Shown here in pieces: positions 43,648 through 55,320 of a DNA stretch of 64,000 nucleotides; position 1 is the first letter of the stretch, and every line of letters begins with the position of its first letter. A program made the translations under genes and the position numbers. The stretch lies in contig JAGTTD010000010.1 of NCBI GenBank assembly GCA_018398585.1, positions 30,792,638-30,856,637 of the forward strand, read 5' to 3'. The notes beneath the pieces were generated by a model. It worked only from the letters and a program-made list of their open reading frames with translations. It did no database searches and was not told the DNA's origin. Source of the DNA: Simmondsia chinensis (lineage: Eukaryota; Streptophyta; Magnoliopsida; Caryophyllales; Simmondsiaceae).

Positions 43648-43684
43648 CTCTCCCCCACCTAAGCCGTTGACGTCCTCGTCAATG

Positions 43685-44435
43685 TTAGGTAGTCTTGAAT
43701 GTCTTGATCATCTTCTTGAATTGCCACAAGTCCTCCTCCTTTTCACATGTAGCCTCATTTCCCGGAAGGTCTTTCCAATGAACTAAGTACTCGGTATACC
43801 TAGGCACTCCTCTCCGTCCCACGACCCGGTCGGCAAGGATATCGGTTTCCTCTTTGTCAAAGGATGTGATCACGGCCGTAGGTGCTTGATCTGACTCACT
43901 TCGGCTTGGGTCTTCATCATCCTTGTGGTACAGTTGCAGCATGCTAACATGGAAAACTGGGTGGATCTTCATCTTCGGTGGCAGTTCAACACAGTAAGAC
44001 ACTTTCCCAAATTTAGCAAGAATTGGGTAAGGCTCCTCGTATCTACGGATCAGACCCTTATGCACCTTGCGTAGGGCCTTGAACTGCTGCGATAGTAGCT
44101 TCACTATCACCAAGTCCCCAATTTGGAACTCTTCGAACCTCCTCTTCTTGTCAGTCCACTTTTTCATCTTGTGGGCCGCCTTGTCAAGGTGGGCCTTAGC
44201 AATGTCTAATCTCTCGTTCCATCCCTTTGCGGCCTGCGGGGCTGCTCCCCGTGTACCCGGTGACCACGGCTTGCGGAGTCAAGGGCTGTCGTCCCATGAC
44301 GAGCTCGAAAAAACTATGGCCCATTGACTCGCTCTTGTGTAGGTTGTACGAAAACTGGGCAATGTCAATTAACGTTGCCCAATCTCGCTGGTAGGCCACA
44401 TAATGTTGCAAGTATAACTCAAGCAAAGCGTCCAC
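43685..44435 (-). pseudogene. Chromovirus integrase C-terminus and chromodomain
   Basis: The 44435-44196 frame has DALLELYLQHYVAYQRDW and FSYNLHKSESMGHSFFELVMG. The 44167-43685 frame has VIVKLLSQQF, HPVFHVSMLQLYHKD and a chromodomain. That domain's residues DRVVGRRGVPRYTEYLVHW, DLPGNEATCEKEEDLW and QFKKMIKTF fill the last 50 positions. Chromodomains in these integrases are thought to bind modified histones and steer insertion into heterochromatin. The first aromatic-cage position is Val and the usual Trp near EASWE is Cys. Confidence 0.9.
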
Positions 44436-44439
44436 CCGT

Positions 44440-45229
44440 TCGGTTTGCCCATCAATTTGTTAATGAAAACTTGTAGAGTAGTGGAGTTTTGAACCCTTCA
44501 ATCTGAATAGTTGGGCCCAGAACTTGCCCGTGAATCTCGGATCTCGATCATTAATAATGCTCCGCAGTAGTCCCCAATACTTAACAATGCACTTGAGGAA
44601 CAACCGTGCAGCTTCGGTTGCGGCGCAGTCCTTAGGCGGAGGAATGAACGTTCCATATTTAGAGAATCAATCAACCACAACCATGATTTACCCACACCCT
44701 TCAAATCTCGGTAAGGCGGAGATAAAGTCCATGGAAACACTTTCCCATTGCTGGTTCGGTATGGGCAGAGGCTCAAGCAAACCGACAGGGGTCTTGTGCT
44801 CAACTTGTCTTGCTGACACACAAGACATGTCTTGACAACGGCTTCCACGTTGTCCCTCATCTGAGGCCAATAGTACGCTGCCTCTGTCAATACCACAGTC
44901 TTCTCTATTCCTGGATGCCCGGCCCATTTGGAGTCATGACACTCCTTTATTAGCTCACGTCTCAAGTTTTCCCACTTTGGAACAAAGACCCGATTCCCAA
45001 CAGTAAACAAGAGTCCACTGTCAGCCCAAAATCCCCTTGTCTTTCCTCCCTCAGTGAGTCTCAACAAATGTTGTGCGAACGGATCATGTGCCATACCTTC
45101 CCGGACCTTGTCCAAGATGTCTCCTTGAACCCTGCTCACACTAGCAAGGCTCGTTTTGCGGCTAAGTGCATCAGCGACAATGTTGGCCGTGCCCGGTTTT
45201 TTACTCCAAGGCATAGTCAAATTCGGCAA
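44440..45229 (-). pseudogene. Chromovirus integrase N-terminus and core
   Basis: The HHCC zinc finger is intact: ECHDSKWAGHPG with CLVCQQDK (about 44940-44805). The frame then shifts near 44810. In the next frame PLPIPNQQWESVSMDFISAL carries the first catalytic Asp (about 44745). NDRDPRFTGKFW carries the second (about 44550), and DGQTERVDALL the Glu (about 44440). All three catalytic residues survive, but stops separate them. Confidence 0.85.
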
Positions 45230-45890
45230 GAAAGTCTTGCCATCTTGCTTGCTTCGGACTCAACTTTTTCTGATTTTGGAAGTAGTCCATTGCCACGTTG
45301 TCAGTCTTGACAATAAACTTACTCCCAAGCAAATAATGACGCCATACTCTCAAGCAGTGAATAATGGCGGTCATCTCCTTGTCATGTGTGGCATAGCGAC
45401 GTTTGGTGTCATTGAGTTTGCATGACTCAAAAGCAACAGGATGTTTCTCTTGCATCAACACTCCCCCAATGGCATAGTCTGAGGCATCGGTATGCACCTC
45501 AAAGGGCTGCCCAAAGTCAGGCAAGCGAAGGACAGGCTCCTCCGTAACAGCCTACTTCAAACTCTCAAAAGCAACATGGCATGCATCATCCCAAAGCCAC
45601 GGTTGCTTCTTCTTCAATAGGTTGGTTAGGGGCGTGGCCCTAGCTGAATATCCGAGCATAAACCGTCGATAATAGTTTACTAGGCCTAGAAATGACCGTA
45701 GCTCACTAACTCCCTTAGGCGCTTCCCACTCCTCGATTGCGCGAACCTTGGCTAGGTCCATGCGGATCACCTCTTGGCCAATATGGTGGCCAAGGAACGA
45801 CACTTCCTCCCGGGCAAATGAGCATTTCTCTCTTTCGACATAAAGCTCGTTCTCTTTCAAAGCTTGGAACACTTGCTTCAGATGCTCCAC
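45201..45890 (-). pseudogene. Chromovirus RT C-terminus and RNase H
   Basis: The 45890-45552 frame has the connection region (LYVEREKCSFAREEVSFLGH, ELRSFLGLVNYYRRFM). The 45524-45201 frame is RNase H with VHTDASDYAIGGVLMQ, YATHDKEMTAIIHCL and VKTDNVAM, keeping the D-E-D acidic residues. A TAG at about 45552 separates them. Confidence 0.88.
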
Positions 45891-46520
45891 ATGTTCTTCT
45901 AAGGACTAACCGTACACCACGATGTCATCGAGGTATACAGCAACAAATTTGTCCAAGAAGGGCTTGAAGGTCTCATTCATAAGTGTGCAAAATGTGGCTG
46001 GTTCATTTGCCAATCCAAACGGCATCATCAAGAACTCGTATGCACCATATCAGGACACACAAGTCGTCTTTGGCTCGTCACCTTCGGCTATCCGGACCTG
46101 CCAGTACCTGGACCTCAAATCAAGCATGGGAAAGTACCATGCCTTTCCCAACCAATCAAACAAGTCTGCCATGAGTAGAATAGGATATTTGTTCTTTACC
46201 GTGACCTTGTTCAAGGCTCGGTAGTCTATGCATATGCAAAATGACCCGTCTTGCTTCTTTTGGAACAAAACCGGCGCACAATACAGGGCCTTAGAGGGCC
46301 TAACGAACCCCGCATCCAAGAGTTCCTTCAACTGCTTCCTCAACTCCTCCAATTCAGGTGGAGCCATTTGGTAGGGTCCCGTGGTTGGAGGCCTTGCCCC
46401 TGGCTCTAACTCGATCATGTGGTCCACCTCCCTCCTCGGAGGTAAGTGTCTAGGCAACTCTGGTGGCATCACGTCTTGAAAGGCATCAAGAACTCCTTTC
46501 ACTTCCATGGGCACTTCCAT
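45890..46520 (-). pseudogene. Chromovirus reverse transcriptase, catalytic half
   Basis: The 46520-46050 frame reads [45 protein letters not shown] and [18 protein letters not shown] fingers and palm. Beyond a stop at about 46050 it continues [14 protein letters not shown] and [11 protein letters not shown] (about 45930), so the YLDD catalytic site is intact. One more stop follows that motif. Confidence 0.88.
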
Positions 46521-46622
46521 AGAATCAGGCTACTTATCTTCTATCAATGTGGCAATATAAGTAACCTGCTTCTTTCGGATTCCCTTCTTGAACTGAACGG
46601 CCGAGAGAAGTTTTTCCTCTAC

Positions 46623-46991
46623 CTATTCACGTAGTATGGGTATAGCAAAGGTCTCTTGGCCATATGTTATCTCCATGACGTTCTCCTTCAGAAATGATAA
46701 GGGCTTCACGATGTCAAAGAAATCCATCCCCAACACTACTTTGAAATCATCCATCATAACGACAACCAAGTCAAGTGTGCCACTGCAATCCCCCAACTGG
46801 ATGGACACTCTCCTAGCAACCCCAAGGATGGGCTTGGATGAAGTGTTCACGGTCTTCATCCAACCCAACTCCTTGACGTAGTCCAATTTGAGCCGCATTG
46901 CCTCACGTTCTGACACAAATTTGTGACTAGCACTTGTGTCTGTAAATGCCTTTGTCTTGGCACCGTTCACTTGGGCCTTGACATACATCAA
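46623..46991 (-). pseudogene. Chromovirus protease
   Basis: The 122-residue frame has KAFTDTSASHKFVSEREAMRL at the active site and VVLGMDFFDIVKPLSF near the end. This is the gypsy protease layout. The usual D-T/S-G reads D-T-S, so the catalytic glycine is lost. Upstream (46991-47240) is a Gly/Ala/Arg-rich repetitive linker in which shadow frames abound. Confidence 0.85.
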
Positions 46992-47247
46992 TCCCTTGGC
47001 ACGTGCACCCCCTGCTGGGTCTGCCGCACCCTTGCGGGGCTATGCTTGGGTCTGGACAGGCGCTCGGGCCTACGCTTGGACATGCGCAGCGCCCGGCACC
47101 TGCGTCTGCATCTGGGCCTGGGCTCGTGTCTGGACATGCGCAGACTCCTTGCAGCCCCACGCACCCTCTGGTACATGGAACCCAGGACGCGCATAGAACC
47201 CATGCTCGTGCCTCCGGTCCCTTGCTCCTAGGAAGCAACAAGGGCAC

Positions 47248-48396
47248 TCAAGGCCTGATGTTCCGTATAGTCGTGGGCAAAGTGCAGGCCTGAGCACAAA
47301 AAACAGGACCTGCGCTTGCCTTGGCCTGACCGGTTGTCATGGTGTCAATTCTTATGTGCTTTTTCTCATGATGCTTGTTCTCATGGTACTTGCCTTTGTC
47401 CTTCCACGAAGATGGTCTGTAGGGCTTATCTCCCCCACTCTTTCCCTTACCACTCTTGTAGTCCTTCTTCTTAGTAGAGTCTTTTTTGTACTCTACCAAG
47501 TTCTCGACTTCGGATATCGCAGTGGCAAGATCTTGGACCCCTCTACACTTCACCTCCAGTTCGGCCCACGATTGCCAGCCATCCAAGAAATAAATGAGGG
47601 CCAATGCCTCCGGCATGTCAGGAAGTTCCAGCATAAGGGACTGGAAGTCCGTGACATAGTCTCGGATAGACCCTGTTTGCTTCAAAACCCTAAGTTTCTT
47701 CACGGCAACACTTTCGGCATTCTCCAGAAAGAAGTGCATCTTGAACTCACAAACAAAGTCATCCCAAGTATCCATAGTGCACTGCCCACGGCTTATGTCA
47801 CCCTGGCATCTTCTCCACCACAATGCCGCATCATCTTGTAAGTACATAGATGCGGTGTTGATCTTGAGCGCATCATCAACAAGACGAAGAGCCTCAAAGT
47901 ATCTCTCCAAACACCACAAAAAGTAGTCAATCTCTTTGGCGTTCCGTTTCCCTCCATATCTAGGCGGGTCAAGGACCTTGACACTAGTCACACTACTCGT
48001 GCCAGCTCCACTGGCAACAACGGACTTGCACAGCTCATAGTCCTCCTTGACAATGTCAAGCTCTTGACGAAGTTCAAACATAGCATTCTTTAGTTGATCA
48101 AGTTTCTCCTCCATGGCGTCCTTAACAACGTTAATGGTATTGAGGACCTTGCCCTCTAATCTAGAGACACTTTCCTCTAGGGACTCAATAGTGTCAAAGT
48201 GGTTATGAACATCACCCATAACCAACTCTAATTTCGCCACACAAGTGTCAAGGCTACGAAGCGCATCCCGTGGCATTGACGGGTCCTTGGCCTTGCTTGA
48301 ATTTTTTGTGCGCGTCTCCAGTCTTCCTCTCGGTTGTTCTTCCATAACTTGTGACATACTAACAATCCCTTCCTCCACAACATTGCTCCCAGCCAT
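47248..48396 (-). CDS. Chromovirus gag (longest intact frame in the window)
   Basis: From the ATG at 48396 an open frame of about 382 residues reads MAGSNVVEEGIVSM. It continues through a Leu/Glu coiled coil (residues about 45-105), VLDPPRYGGKRNAKEIDYFL, LQDDAALWWRRC, FKMHFFLENA, LKQTGSIRDYVTDFQSLML and a Lys-rich tail. This is the gag capsid layout for chromoviruses. The zinc knuckle (CFLCSGLHFAHDY, about 47300) is in a different frame, so a frameshift near 47310 removes it, and its last Cys is Tyr. The frame end at 47248 is therefore not natural. Confidence 0.85.
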   Translation of the reverse strand: MAGSNVVEEGIVSMSQVMEEQPRGRLETRTKNSSKAKDPSMPRDALRSLDTCVAKLELVMGDVHNHFDTIESLEESVSRLEGKVLNTINVVKDAMEEKLDQLKNAMFELRQELDIVKEDYELCKSVVASGAGTSSVTSVKVLDPPRYGGKRNAKEIDYFLWCLERYFEALRLVDDALKINTASMYLQDDAALWWRRCQGDISRGQCTMDTWDDFVCEFKMHFFLENAESVAVKKLRVLKQTGSIRDYVTDFQSLMLELPDMPEALALIYFLDGWQSWAELEVKCRGVQDLATAISEVENLVEYKKDSTKKKDYKSGKGKSGGDKPYRPSSWKDKGKYHENKHHEKKHIRIDTMTTGQAKASAGPVFCAQACTLPTTIRNIRP

Positions 48397-48421
48397 CACG
48401 TAAACGTGCTCTGACACCAAC

Positions 48422-49095
48422 TGTCACGGGACGGTTTTGACACCGTTGTCAGGCGCGTGCGCCACTTAACTTCACTCCGAAAGTACCTCGTCAAGTCAGG
48501 CTCCCCAATAACCCGATGGCTATGTTTATGCGGAATTAAGGCAAGAAAGTGTTTAAGGGACAATGAAATTAGGGACACAAGTATAATAGATTCACACGTT
48601 AAAGAGAGGAAAAGAGTTTGGATGAATTGGATGATTTTTGGACACCCTTGGCAAATGCCAATACTTTATTATTTATACTCAAGGAGACTTACAAATGTGC
48701 ATGAACCGTGTGACATCCCCATGGGACACGGCTCATGGCTTGGGACATGTCTATTAAGTAAATACATGAATCTAAGCTAAGTACATGAATATTTAATAAG
48801 CAAAATTGGTACACATCCCCGAGGAGAAGGCTGTGTCAATGAACCGTGTAATGGTTCATGGGACACGCCTCCTCTTGTCAAGGGTCGTGACCTTTGGGAA
48901 GTGGCATGGTCCCTATGTCAAGGCGCGCGCCCAGACCGTGTCAAGGGCCCAAGGGATGCGACCCAACATGTCAAGGGACACACCCCTTCATACATACACA
49001 CATCTAGTACAAAAATGGAAGGCCTAGTATATTCTAGGGCCTTCTAGTACATCATCAAAAATAAAAAGTACTAGTAATATTGGCGGTGGGTGACA
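48422..49095 (-). repeat. Chromovirus 5' LTR
   Basis: It starts TGTCACGGGACGGTTTTGAC and ends GGTGGGTGACA. A TATA-like motif on the minus strand lies at about 48660-48676. Confidence 0.88.
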
Positions 49096-50349
49096 GTAAG
49101 CTCATGTCCCTAGGAAGATCCGACTCACTGAAAAAGTGAGCGGCATCTTAATGTCAGGCATCCCACCTAAGTGTAGAGATCCAGGAGCTTTTACAGTCCG
49201 CTGCGTCATAGGAGAGATCCAGGGACAAGCGTGAACCTCATCCCATACTCAATTTTTCAGGAATTGGGGATGGGAGATCTCAAACCAATTAGTGTTACCC
49301 TACAGTTGGCGGATAGATCAGAGCGTTTACCTAGAGGTATGTTGGAAGATGTTCTTGTCAAAGTTGATAAGTTCATCTTCCCCATCGGTTTTATCCTGTT
49401 AGACATGGATCCTACCCCTCATCAGAGGAACCACACCCCTGTAATTTTAGGACGATCATTCTTGGCAACGGCTGATGCTATCATTCATTGTCGAACTGCG
49501 GTGTTAGAAGTGTCATTTGGGAATCTTAAGGTTAAACTGAATGTGTCAAATGCTGCTAAGTTCCCTGTTAATGGGGATGACCTTGATTGCTTCATGGTTG
49601 ATGCTATTAATCCTTTGGTTGAGATAGTGTCTTCTGACTTAATCAAAGATGACGAACTATCTGATTCGCTCACTTTTGCTAATTTTGATGATGCTGATAA
49701 TTTGCTTGACATGCAAGAGCTAATGAAAATTGAGGCTAGGGGTCTGATGTTCGAACTCCTAACTGGCCTACTTAGTAAACCTGCTAAACCATCTATTGAG
49801 TGTCCACCGGCTTGGGAGCTCAAACCTCTCCCGACCACCCTAAAATATGCATTTTTAGGACAAAATGACACCCTTCCTTTGATTATCGCATCTGACCTAA
49901 CTGAGACTCAGGAATCTAGGTTGTTAATTGTCATACAAAACAACAAACGAGCCATAGGACGGTTGGTTACTGATCTGAAAGGAATTAACCCCTCTGTGTG
50001 CATGCATAGAATACATTTAGAGGACAACGTTAAGCCTTCTAGGCAAATGCAGAGGAGGCTTAACCCTAATATGAGGTAGGTAGTTAAGAAAGAGGTCATG
50101 AAGTTGCTAGATGCGGGTATTATATACCCCATCTCTGATAGCCCCAGGGTCAGTCCGATTCAGGTGGTTCCTAAGAAGTCAGGAATCACGGTCGTTGCGA
50201 ATGCCCAAGGTGAATTGGTCCCTACACGAGCTACTACAGGGTGGAAAGTGTGCATCGATTATCGTAAGTTGAACTCTGCAACGCGCAAGGACCATTTCCC
50301 CTTACCCTTTTTGGACCAAATCCTAGATAAAGTAACAGGTCAAGCGTAA
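49096..50349 (+). pseudogene. Athila protease and RT N-terminus
   Basis: The reading resumes after the chromovirus. DPGTSVNLIPYSIFQELGMG (about 49220-49276) corresponds to the DLGASxNLMP active site of Athila proteases, with two changes. VTLQLADRSERLPRG, DVLVKVDKFIFP and VILGRSFLATADAIIHC follow in the open frame 49231-50079. The RT begins after a TAG at 50077 with VMKLLDAGIIYPISDSPRVS, VPKKSGITVV, WKVCIDYRKLNSAT and [14 protein letters not shown]. An acidic linker lies between the two domains. Confidence 0.88.
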
Positions 50350-51586
50350 TATTTTTTTTCTTAGATGGCTACTCAAGGTATAACCAAGTCCTAGTCCGAA
50401 GGATGCCTTTCGGTCTGTGCAACACAACTGCTATATTCCAGCGGTGTATGATGTCCATTTTTTCGAACATGTTGGACAACTACCTAGAAGTGTTTATAGA
50501 TGATTTTTCTGTGTTCGGATCGTCTTTTGATGAATGCTTATCTCACTTAGATCTTGTGTTGCAGCACAGCGAGGAGCACAATTTAGTACTCAGTTGGGAG
50601 AATAGCCATTTTATGGTTCAGCAGGGCATAGTCTTAGGACATATAGTATCTAAAAAAGGTATTACTATAGAGAAGGCTAAGGTAGACTTAATTGTCAACC
50701 TCCCTCCACCTACCTCGGTGAAGGAAGTTCGATCTTTCATTGGCCACGCTAGATTCTACCAACATTTTATTGCCAACTTCAGTAAAATTGCTAAATCGTT
50801 GTCAAATTTGCTTGCTAATAATGTACCTTCCGATTTTTATAATGACTGTTTAGCAGCCTTTACTGAGTTGAAAACTCTATTGTCTATAGCTCCCATTATT
50901 CAATCTCCGGACTACTCGTTACCTTTTGAGATTATGTGTGACGCCTCTAATTATGTTGTAGGAGCCGTGCTCGATCAACGGAAGGATCGTAAACTTGTCA
51001 TTGTTTACTATGCTAGTAAATCGTTGGATGAAGCCCAAAAGAATTATACCACTACTGAAAAGGAATTACTAGCTATAGTTTTCGCACTTGACAAGTTTCG
51101 ATCTTATGTTTTGGGCTCGAGAGTAATAGTCTTTTTAGACCACGATGCCATTCGTTTTCTTCTTATTAAGAAGAAAATGAAACCTAGGTTAATTCGCTGG
51201 GTTTTATTACTTCAGGAATTTAACTTAGAAATCCGAGATAGTAAAGGCTCAAATAATGTTGTGGCCAATCACCTTTCACGGATTATTTTCCCATCTAATG
51301 CCACTACTGGTCCCAATGATGACTGTTTTCCTGACGAACAATTATTTTCTATTGCAGAAAGTCGACCCCCACAGTATGCCCACATCGTTAACTACTTACC
51401 GACGGGGAAGCTGCCCACCCATTGGCCGAAATAAGAGCGGGACCGCTTCCTTTCTCAAGCAAGGCATTTTTTCTGGGATGATCCGGATTTATTTAAGGTA
51501 TGTTCTGATCAGGTAGTACATCGTTGTGTCCCGAAAAATGAGCATGAGAGTGTATTGCGATTTTGTCATAGTTTAGCCTGTGGAGG
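50350..51586 (+). pseudogene. Athila RT C-terminus, RNase H and integrase zinc finger
   Basis: About 25 residues between DGYSRYNQ and MPFGLCN are deleted (near 50390). The 343-residue frame 50403-51434 then has the intact catalytic [10 protein letters not shown] and FLGH-like [10 protein letters not shown]. RNase H follows with [38 protein letters not shown] and [12 protein letters not shown]. After a stop, WDDPDLFKVCSDQVVHRCV and HSLACGGC lead into the integrase finger, broken at 51587 by a copia LTR. Confidence 0.9.
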
Positions 51587-51587
51587 A

Positions 51588-52880
51588 TGTTAGAAACAGC
51601 GTCCTGAAATCAACATTTATTCTGGATATATCGTTTTAATTAATAAATAAAATTAAAGTTTCAGTCGTTTCATAGTTAAATCTGTGTATGTGAGCATTTA
51701 TACTGCATGTGATTTTCTTTTGGGAGACATCCATGAGATGGGTGTAATCCTCAGACTGCAATTTACATGTTTGTTCTAAGTGGTTTATGAGACTAAGCCA
51801 CAGATAGACTTCGAACAAATGGTATGGATTGTTGTTTGAAAGACTCGTAGTCAAAGACAAGTTTGGACCACTTGTATGTTAAGACTATAACGTGACACTT
51901 TAGATGACTTGTCTTAGTCATGTGGATAGAGATCCAAAAGTGTTAGGTTAGTGTGTTTAATAAGATTAACACACTAAGTTAGACCAGGTGGGTTACTTAT
52001 TTCTAGACTACTATCGGAGATGAGTGATTTACATTATACTGTTTAAACGACGGCTCTAAATCCTGAGGGTATTCTGAACTTGTGCATAGAGCGTTAGTTA
52101 CTTTGGTGTATTATAAGTAAGGTCTAAACGAATGACTAAAATCCCACATACATTGGGTAGTGGCGTGAATTGTGACAAGGATCAGGTATTCAATAGAGAA
52201 TCTACAGTCTCTTATGAAATACAAATGTCCCCTTAGTTGATTCGCAAATATTTGAATAGTTCGAAAACTTTGGCCAAAGTATTCTAAGTGTTTGACATTT
52301 GAAATTTATACTGTGAATATGTTCAAGTATAAATGAATAATTCAGTGAAGGGCGAGTCGGTAACTAATGGAGAAGCTATGAGAAGGATAATGGTAGTAGT
52401 TACATTTATCCTTTGTCATGGATATCTAGTAAAGGGGTTGTTGTCATCATTACAGTCTATTAGGGAGATATCGAATAAATAATTTAAGTCTGGAGTGCAG
52501 TGAGATTTATTTAGTGAAATTAAGTCTTATTAAATGGTAATTAAATTAATATCATGAGATGGTTTAATTTAACCTATTTGGAGCTAGATTTAAATTGTCC
52601 CTGAGGTCCCTGCGCAAATCTCTGTATTTATTGTCATTAGAAAAATATTAAAAAATTCATGAGATGAATTATTTATCCATAACATAGGTAAATTAATTTT
52701 GCCAAATATTATTCATGAGATGAATGAAAGTTAAAAATTATAAAATAAAAATAATTTTAAAAAATTAAAATTTATAAGATGAATTTTTACATGTGGGAAA
52801 CAAAGCAAAACAAAAAAAAAAATTTACAAAAATCGTGTTGCGATCTGCGTACTCGTGGATGGGCCAACCAACACGCGACA
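51588..52880 (+). mobile_element. Truncated copia LTR inside the Athila integrase
   Basis: It starts TGTTAGAAACAGCGTCCTG. Reversed, it aligns with LTR1/LTR2 of the element at 3130-11083, in the opposite orientation in this window. It covers about 1.3 of 2.2 kb and stops near CACGCGACA. The missing LTR end and the missing integrase core were lost together. No interior is attached. Confidence 0.88.
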
Positions 52881-53551
52881 TATTAGCTACTTAAAAAGTA
52901 CTCAATCACTTCACTCATCGTTCGGTTTAGCTACTTCTTAGAAAGTACTCAATCACTCACAAATTAGCTGCCCTATATCACCCTCAAACTAGCGGCCAAG
53001 TTGAAGTCTCGAACAGGGAAATAAAGTCTATCCTTGAGAAGACCGTTAGACTGGACCGCAAAGATTGGTATTTAAGGTTGGACGACGCTCTTTGGGCTTA
53101 TCGTACAGCTTTTAAGACTCCAATAGGCATGTCTCCCTATCGCTTAATTTTCGGGAAGGCATGCCATTTGCTAATAGAGCTTGAGTACCGTGCATATTGG
53201 GTCATTAAGCAATTTAATCATGACATGCATAGTATCGGTTCGCACCGACGACTTCAACTCGGCGAGTTGGATGAGATGCGATACGAGGCATATGAAAACG
53301 TCAAACTATACAAACGAAGAACCAAAGCTTTTCATGACAAAAGAATTTCACGCAAAAGTTTTGAAGTTGGTCAAAAAGTTTGGCTTTACAACTCCAAGCT
53401 TTGGTTCTTTCCCGAGAAACTACGTTCACGATGGGATGGACCTTACGAAGTGGTTCACGCATACCTTTCTGGGGTAATTAAAATTCGAGACATCAATGAT
53501 GGTCGCCTTCTCACATCAGCGGCCATCGTCTTAAACACGCCATTGGGTTAG
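52881..53551 (+). pseudogene. Athila integrase C-terminal part
   Basis: After a duplicated stretch at 52884-52960 the reading is [23 protein letters not shown], with the catalytic Glu in EVSNREIK. It then runs through 53078-53551: [56 protein letters not shown] and [14 protein letters not shown]. This is the post-core half of a gypsy integrase. The two catalytic aspartates are missing with the deletion at 52880. Confidence 0.88.
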
Positions 53552-54430
53552 GGGATCGACCACACGAGTTTGAAGAAATTGATATTAGGGACCCTACGCC
53601 GGGATCAGCCTAGCGTCAAAGAAAATATAGCATCCGGCAGAAGACGTTAAACTTAGCGCTTCTGGGAGGCAACCCAATTTATTTCATGTTTTTTAGTTTA
53701 TGTTTTCAAATTTTATTTTATTTTTTATTTTTTATTTTTTATTTTTATATTGAAAGTGTTCAAAACCAAGAATTTTTAGTACAGGGCATACCGCGGCCTC
53801 CCCGATCGATCGGCTTTGAACCCAATCAATCAGGAGCGCTGCGGCTTGGGCTTTCTGCGTTTCAACCCTGATCGATCGGGTTCAAATCCGATCGATCGAG
53901 ATACGACCCCCTTGTTTTAAAACCCCGGATCCCTCGGCCCTCTCCTTACTTTTATTTCCCCCACCCCAAACCCTAACCCACGACCCCCTCCCCCATCTCC
54001 GGCCACCATCTCCGACCACTGCCATTTTCGGCCACCACAGCCGACCCCAGCGCCGGTAATCCACCACTTGTTCTCTTCGTTTTTACCCTCTATTGCAAGG
54101 TATGTGTTCCTCCCTTTTTATTTATCTTTCACTTTACCTTGTTTCTACTTTAAGAGAGCATGTTTAAGCTGTTCTTTGGTTGTTTTCCTGCTATATTAAA
54201 GTGGCTTAATCCTGATTTAGGCCTCAGTTATGAATAAAGTTTGAATTTATTGATATTGTGCCATGTTTACACTTTTGTTTATGAACCATGTTTATATAGG
54301 TTTTCAGTGACCGAATTTAGCCCTTTGATACTTGTGGTTGCTGGATTTATGTGTTTGGGATGTGAGTGTGTTTTTTTCCCCCCCCCCCCCCTAATTTAGG
54401 GTTTTCGTCGTGGTTTTAAACTGTAAGTCG
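53552..54430 (+). other. Athila spacer between pol and env-like ORF
   Basis: Contains the Athila-typical TTAAACTTAGCGCTTCTGGG block (53648-53667). A CGATCGATCGG palindrome set lies at 53797-53900 and a pyrimidine-rich leader at 53930-54010. Minus-strand frames here are shadows. Confidence 0.6.
53797..53900. repeat. CCGATCGATCGG palindrome cluster upstream of env-like ORF
   Basis: CCGATCGATCGG at about 53800, degenerate CCAATCAATCAGG at about 53822, TGATCGATCGGG at about 53869 and CCGATCGATCGAG at about 53889. The same core is clustered in both LTRs (39915-40045 and 57195-57312). Confidence 0.85.
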
Positions 54431-54499
54431 AGCCTGTAGGGTCTTGATTTTCCTCTTTTTTTTTTTTAAATATATTTCTTTCTTTCCCTTATCTTTGTG

Positions 54500-55320
54500 C
54501 TCATCTGCTCTTGTTTTTATTTCTAGATTATTCAGCGTGCTAAGAGAAGCCGGACTGAGGAGGGCAGCAGCTCCCAACAAAATGACATTCTTGCTCGGAT
54601 CAGGGCTGCCCCTATATCTAGGGAGACGGTGTTTAGTGAGGATTTTAAAGATGAAAGGGAGGGTGCTTGGGCCATTCTCTTTTGCCAACATAGGGATCTT
54701 ACCTACCTTCTTGGTAGAGAGCTGGAGGGAGACCCTGTTTTTCCTTCTTTAATGAGGGAATTTTATTCCTCGTGTGCTCTCCATCACGAAAAAGGTCGGA
54801 CCTACGGTGACATCACTCTTTGCGACAAGACCATCCGATTTGATGCCATAGACGTCGCCGAGGCTATAAGTTATCCCTTTGTATGTTGACGAATCCGTTT
54901 GGCACTATCCCGTTAACCCACCAAAGGTCGTGGACATTATCACTGAGCTATGTGGCGGCCAATGTGCGATGGATCGTCCATCCACCACGTTCCGCTCTGC
55001 CCTTCCTTCGCATATGTGGCTCGTGGACAATATTATTAAGGCCAATCTATGGCCTACCGGTCATGCCCAGGAGCGCACCAGCCCTATTCTAGATCTTCTT
55101 TGGAAGTTCTATCGGGGTGTATGGGTGGATGTGGGGGCGACTTACTTACAGAGTTTTACTGCTGACCGGCTTCAGCACTTCTCTGTTGGCGGCGATGCTC
55201 TGTACTTTCCTCGTTTAATTACGAGGCTTGTACGGCGTGCTTGGGTGAGCATACCGATCACTCCCAACCGAGCTTACACACCGCTCCGCCACTTTGATCC
55301 CACCCAGCATCGTTGAACCT
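54500..55320 (+). pseudogene. Athila env-like ORF (plant transposon-protein domain)
   Basis: The reading starts in a Lys/Ser-rich leader (RAKRSRTEEGSSSQQND, about 54537-54590) and runs to ERFKDEREGAWAILF-type and HEKGRTYGDITLCDKTIRFD (about 54784-54843). A frameshift near 54880 joins it to 54879-55316, with WHYPVNPPKV, TFRSALPSHMWLVDNIIKAN and LLWKFYRGVWVDVGA. This matches the conserved third ORF of Athila elements, of unknown function and called env-like by position. I see no obvious signal peptide or transmembrane segment. Confidence 0.75.

Larger units (their letters stand above)
43009..49095 (-). mobile_element. Chromovirus (Ty3/gypsy, Galadriel-like) nested in the Athila element
   Basis: LTRs at 43009-43647 and 48422-49095 begin TGTCAC and end TGACA. 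The minus-strand interior carries gag, protease, RT, RNase H, integrase and a C-terminal chromodomain. The primer site reads TTGGTGTCAGAGCACG (48406-48421) and the purine tract AGGTGGGGGAGAG (43648-43660). The flanks TGCAA and GTAAG do not form a clear 5-bp duplication. The host Athila reading frame is split between gag-end and protease. Galadriel assignment is inferred from the chromodomain tail. Confidence 0.9.

Noticed and set aside
46923..47297. Several overlapping GC-rich frames on both strands
   Set aside because: Shadows of the repetitive gag-protease linker of the chromovirus.
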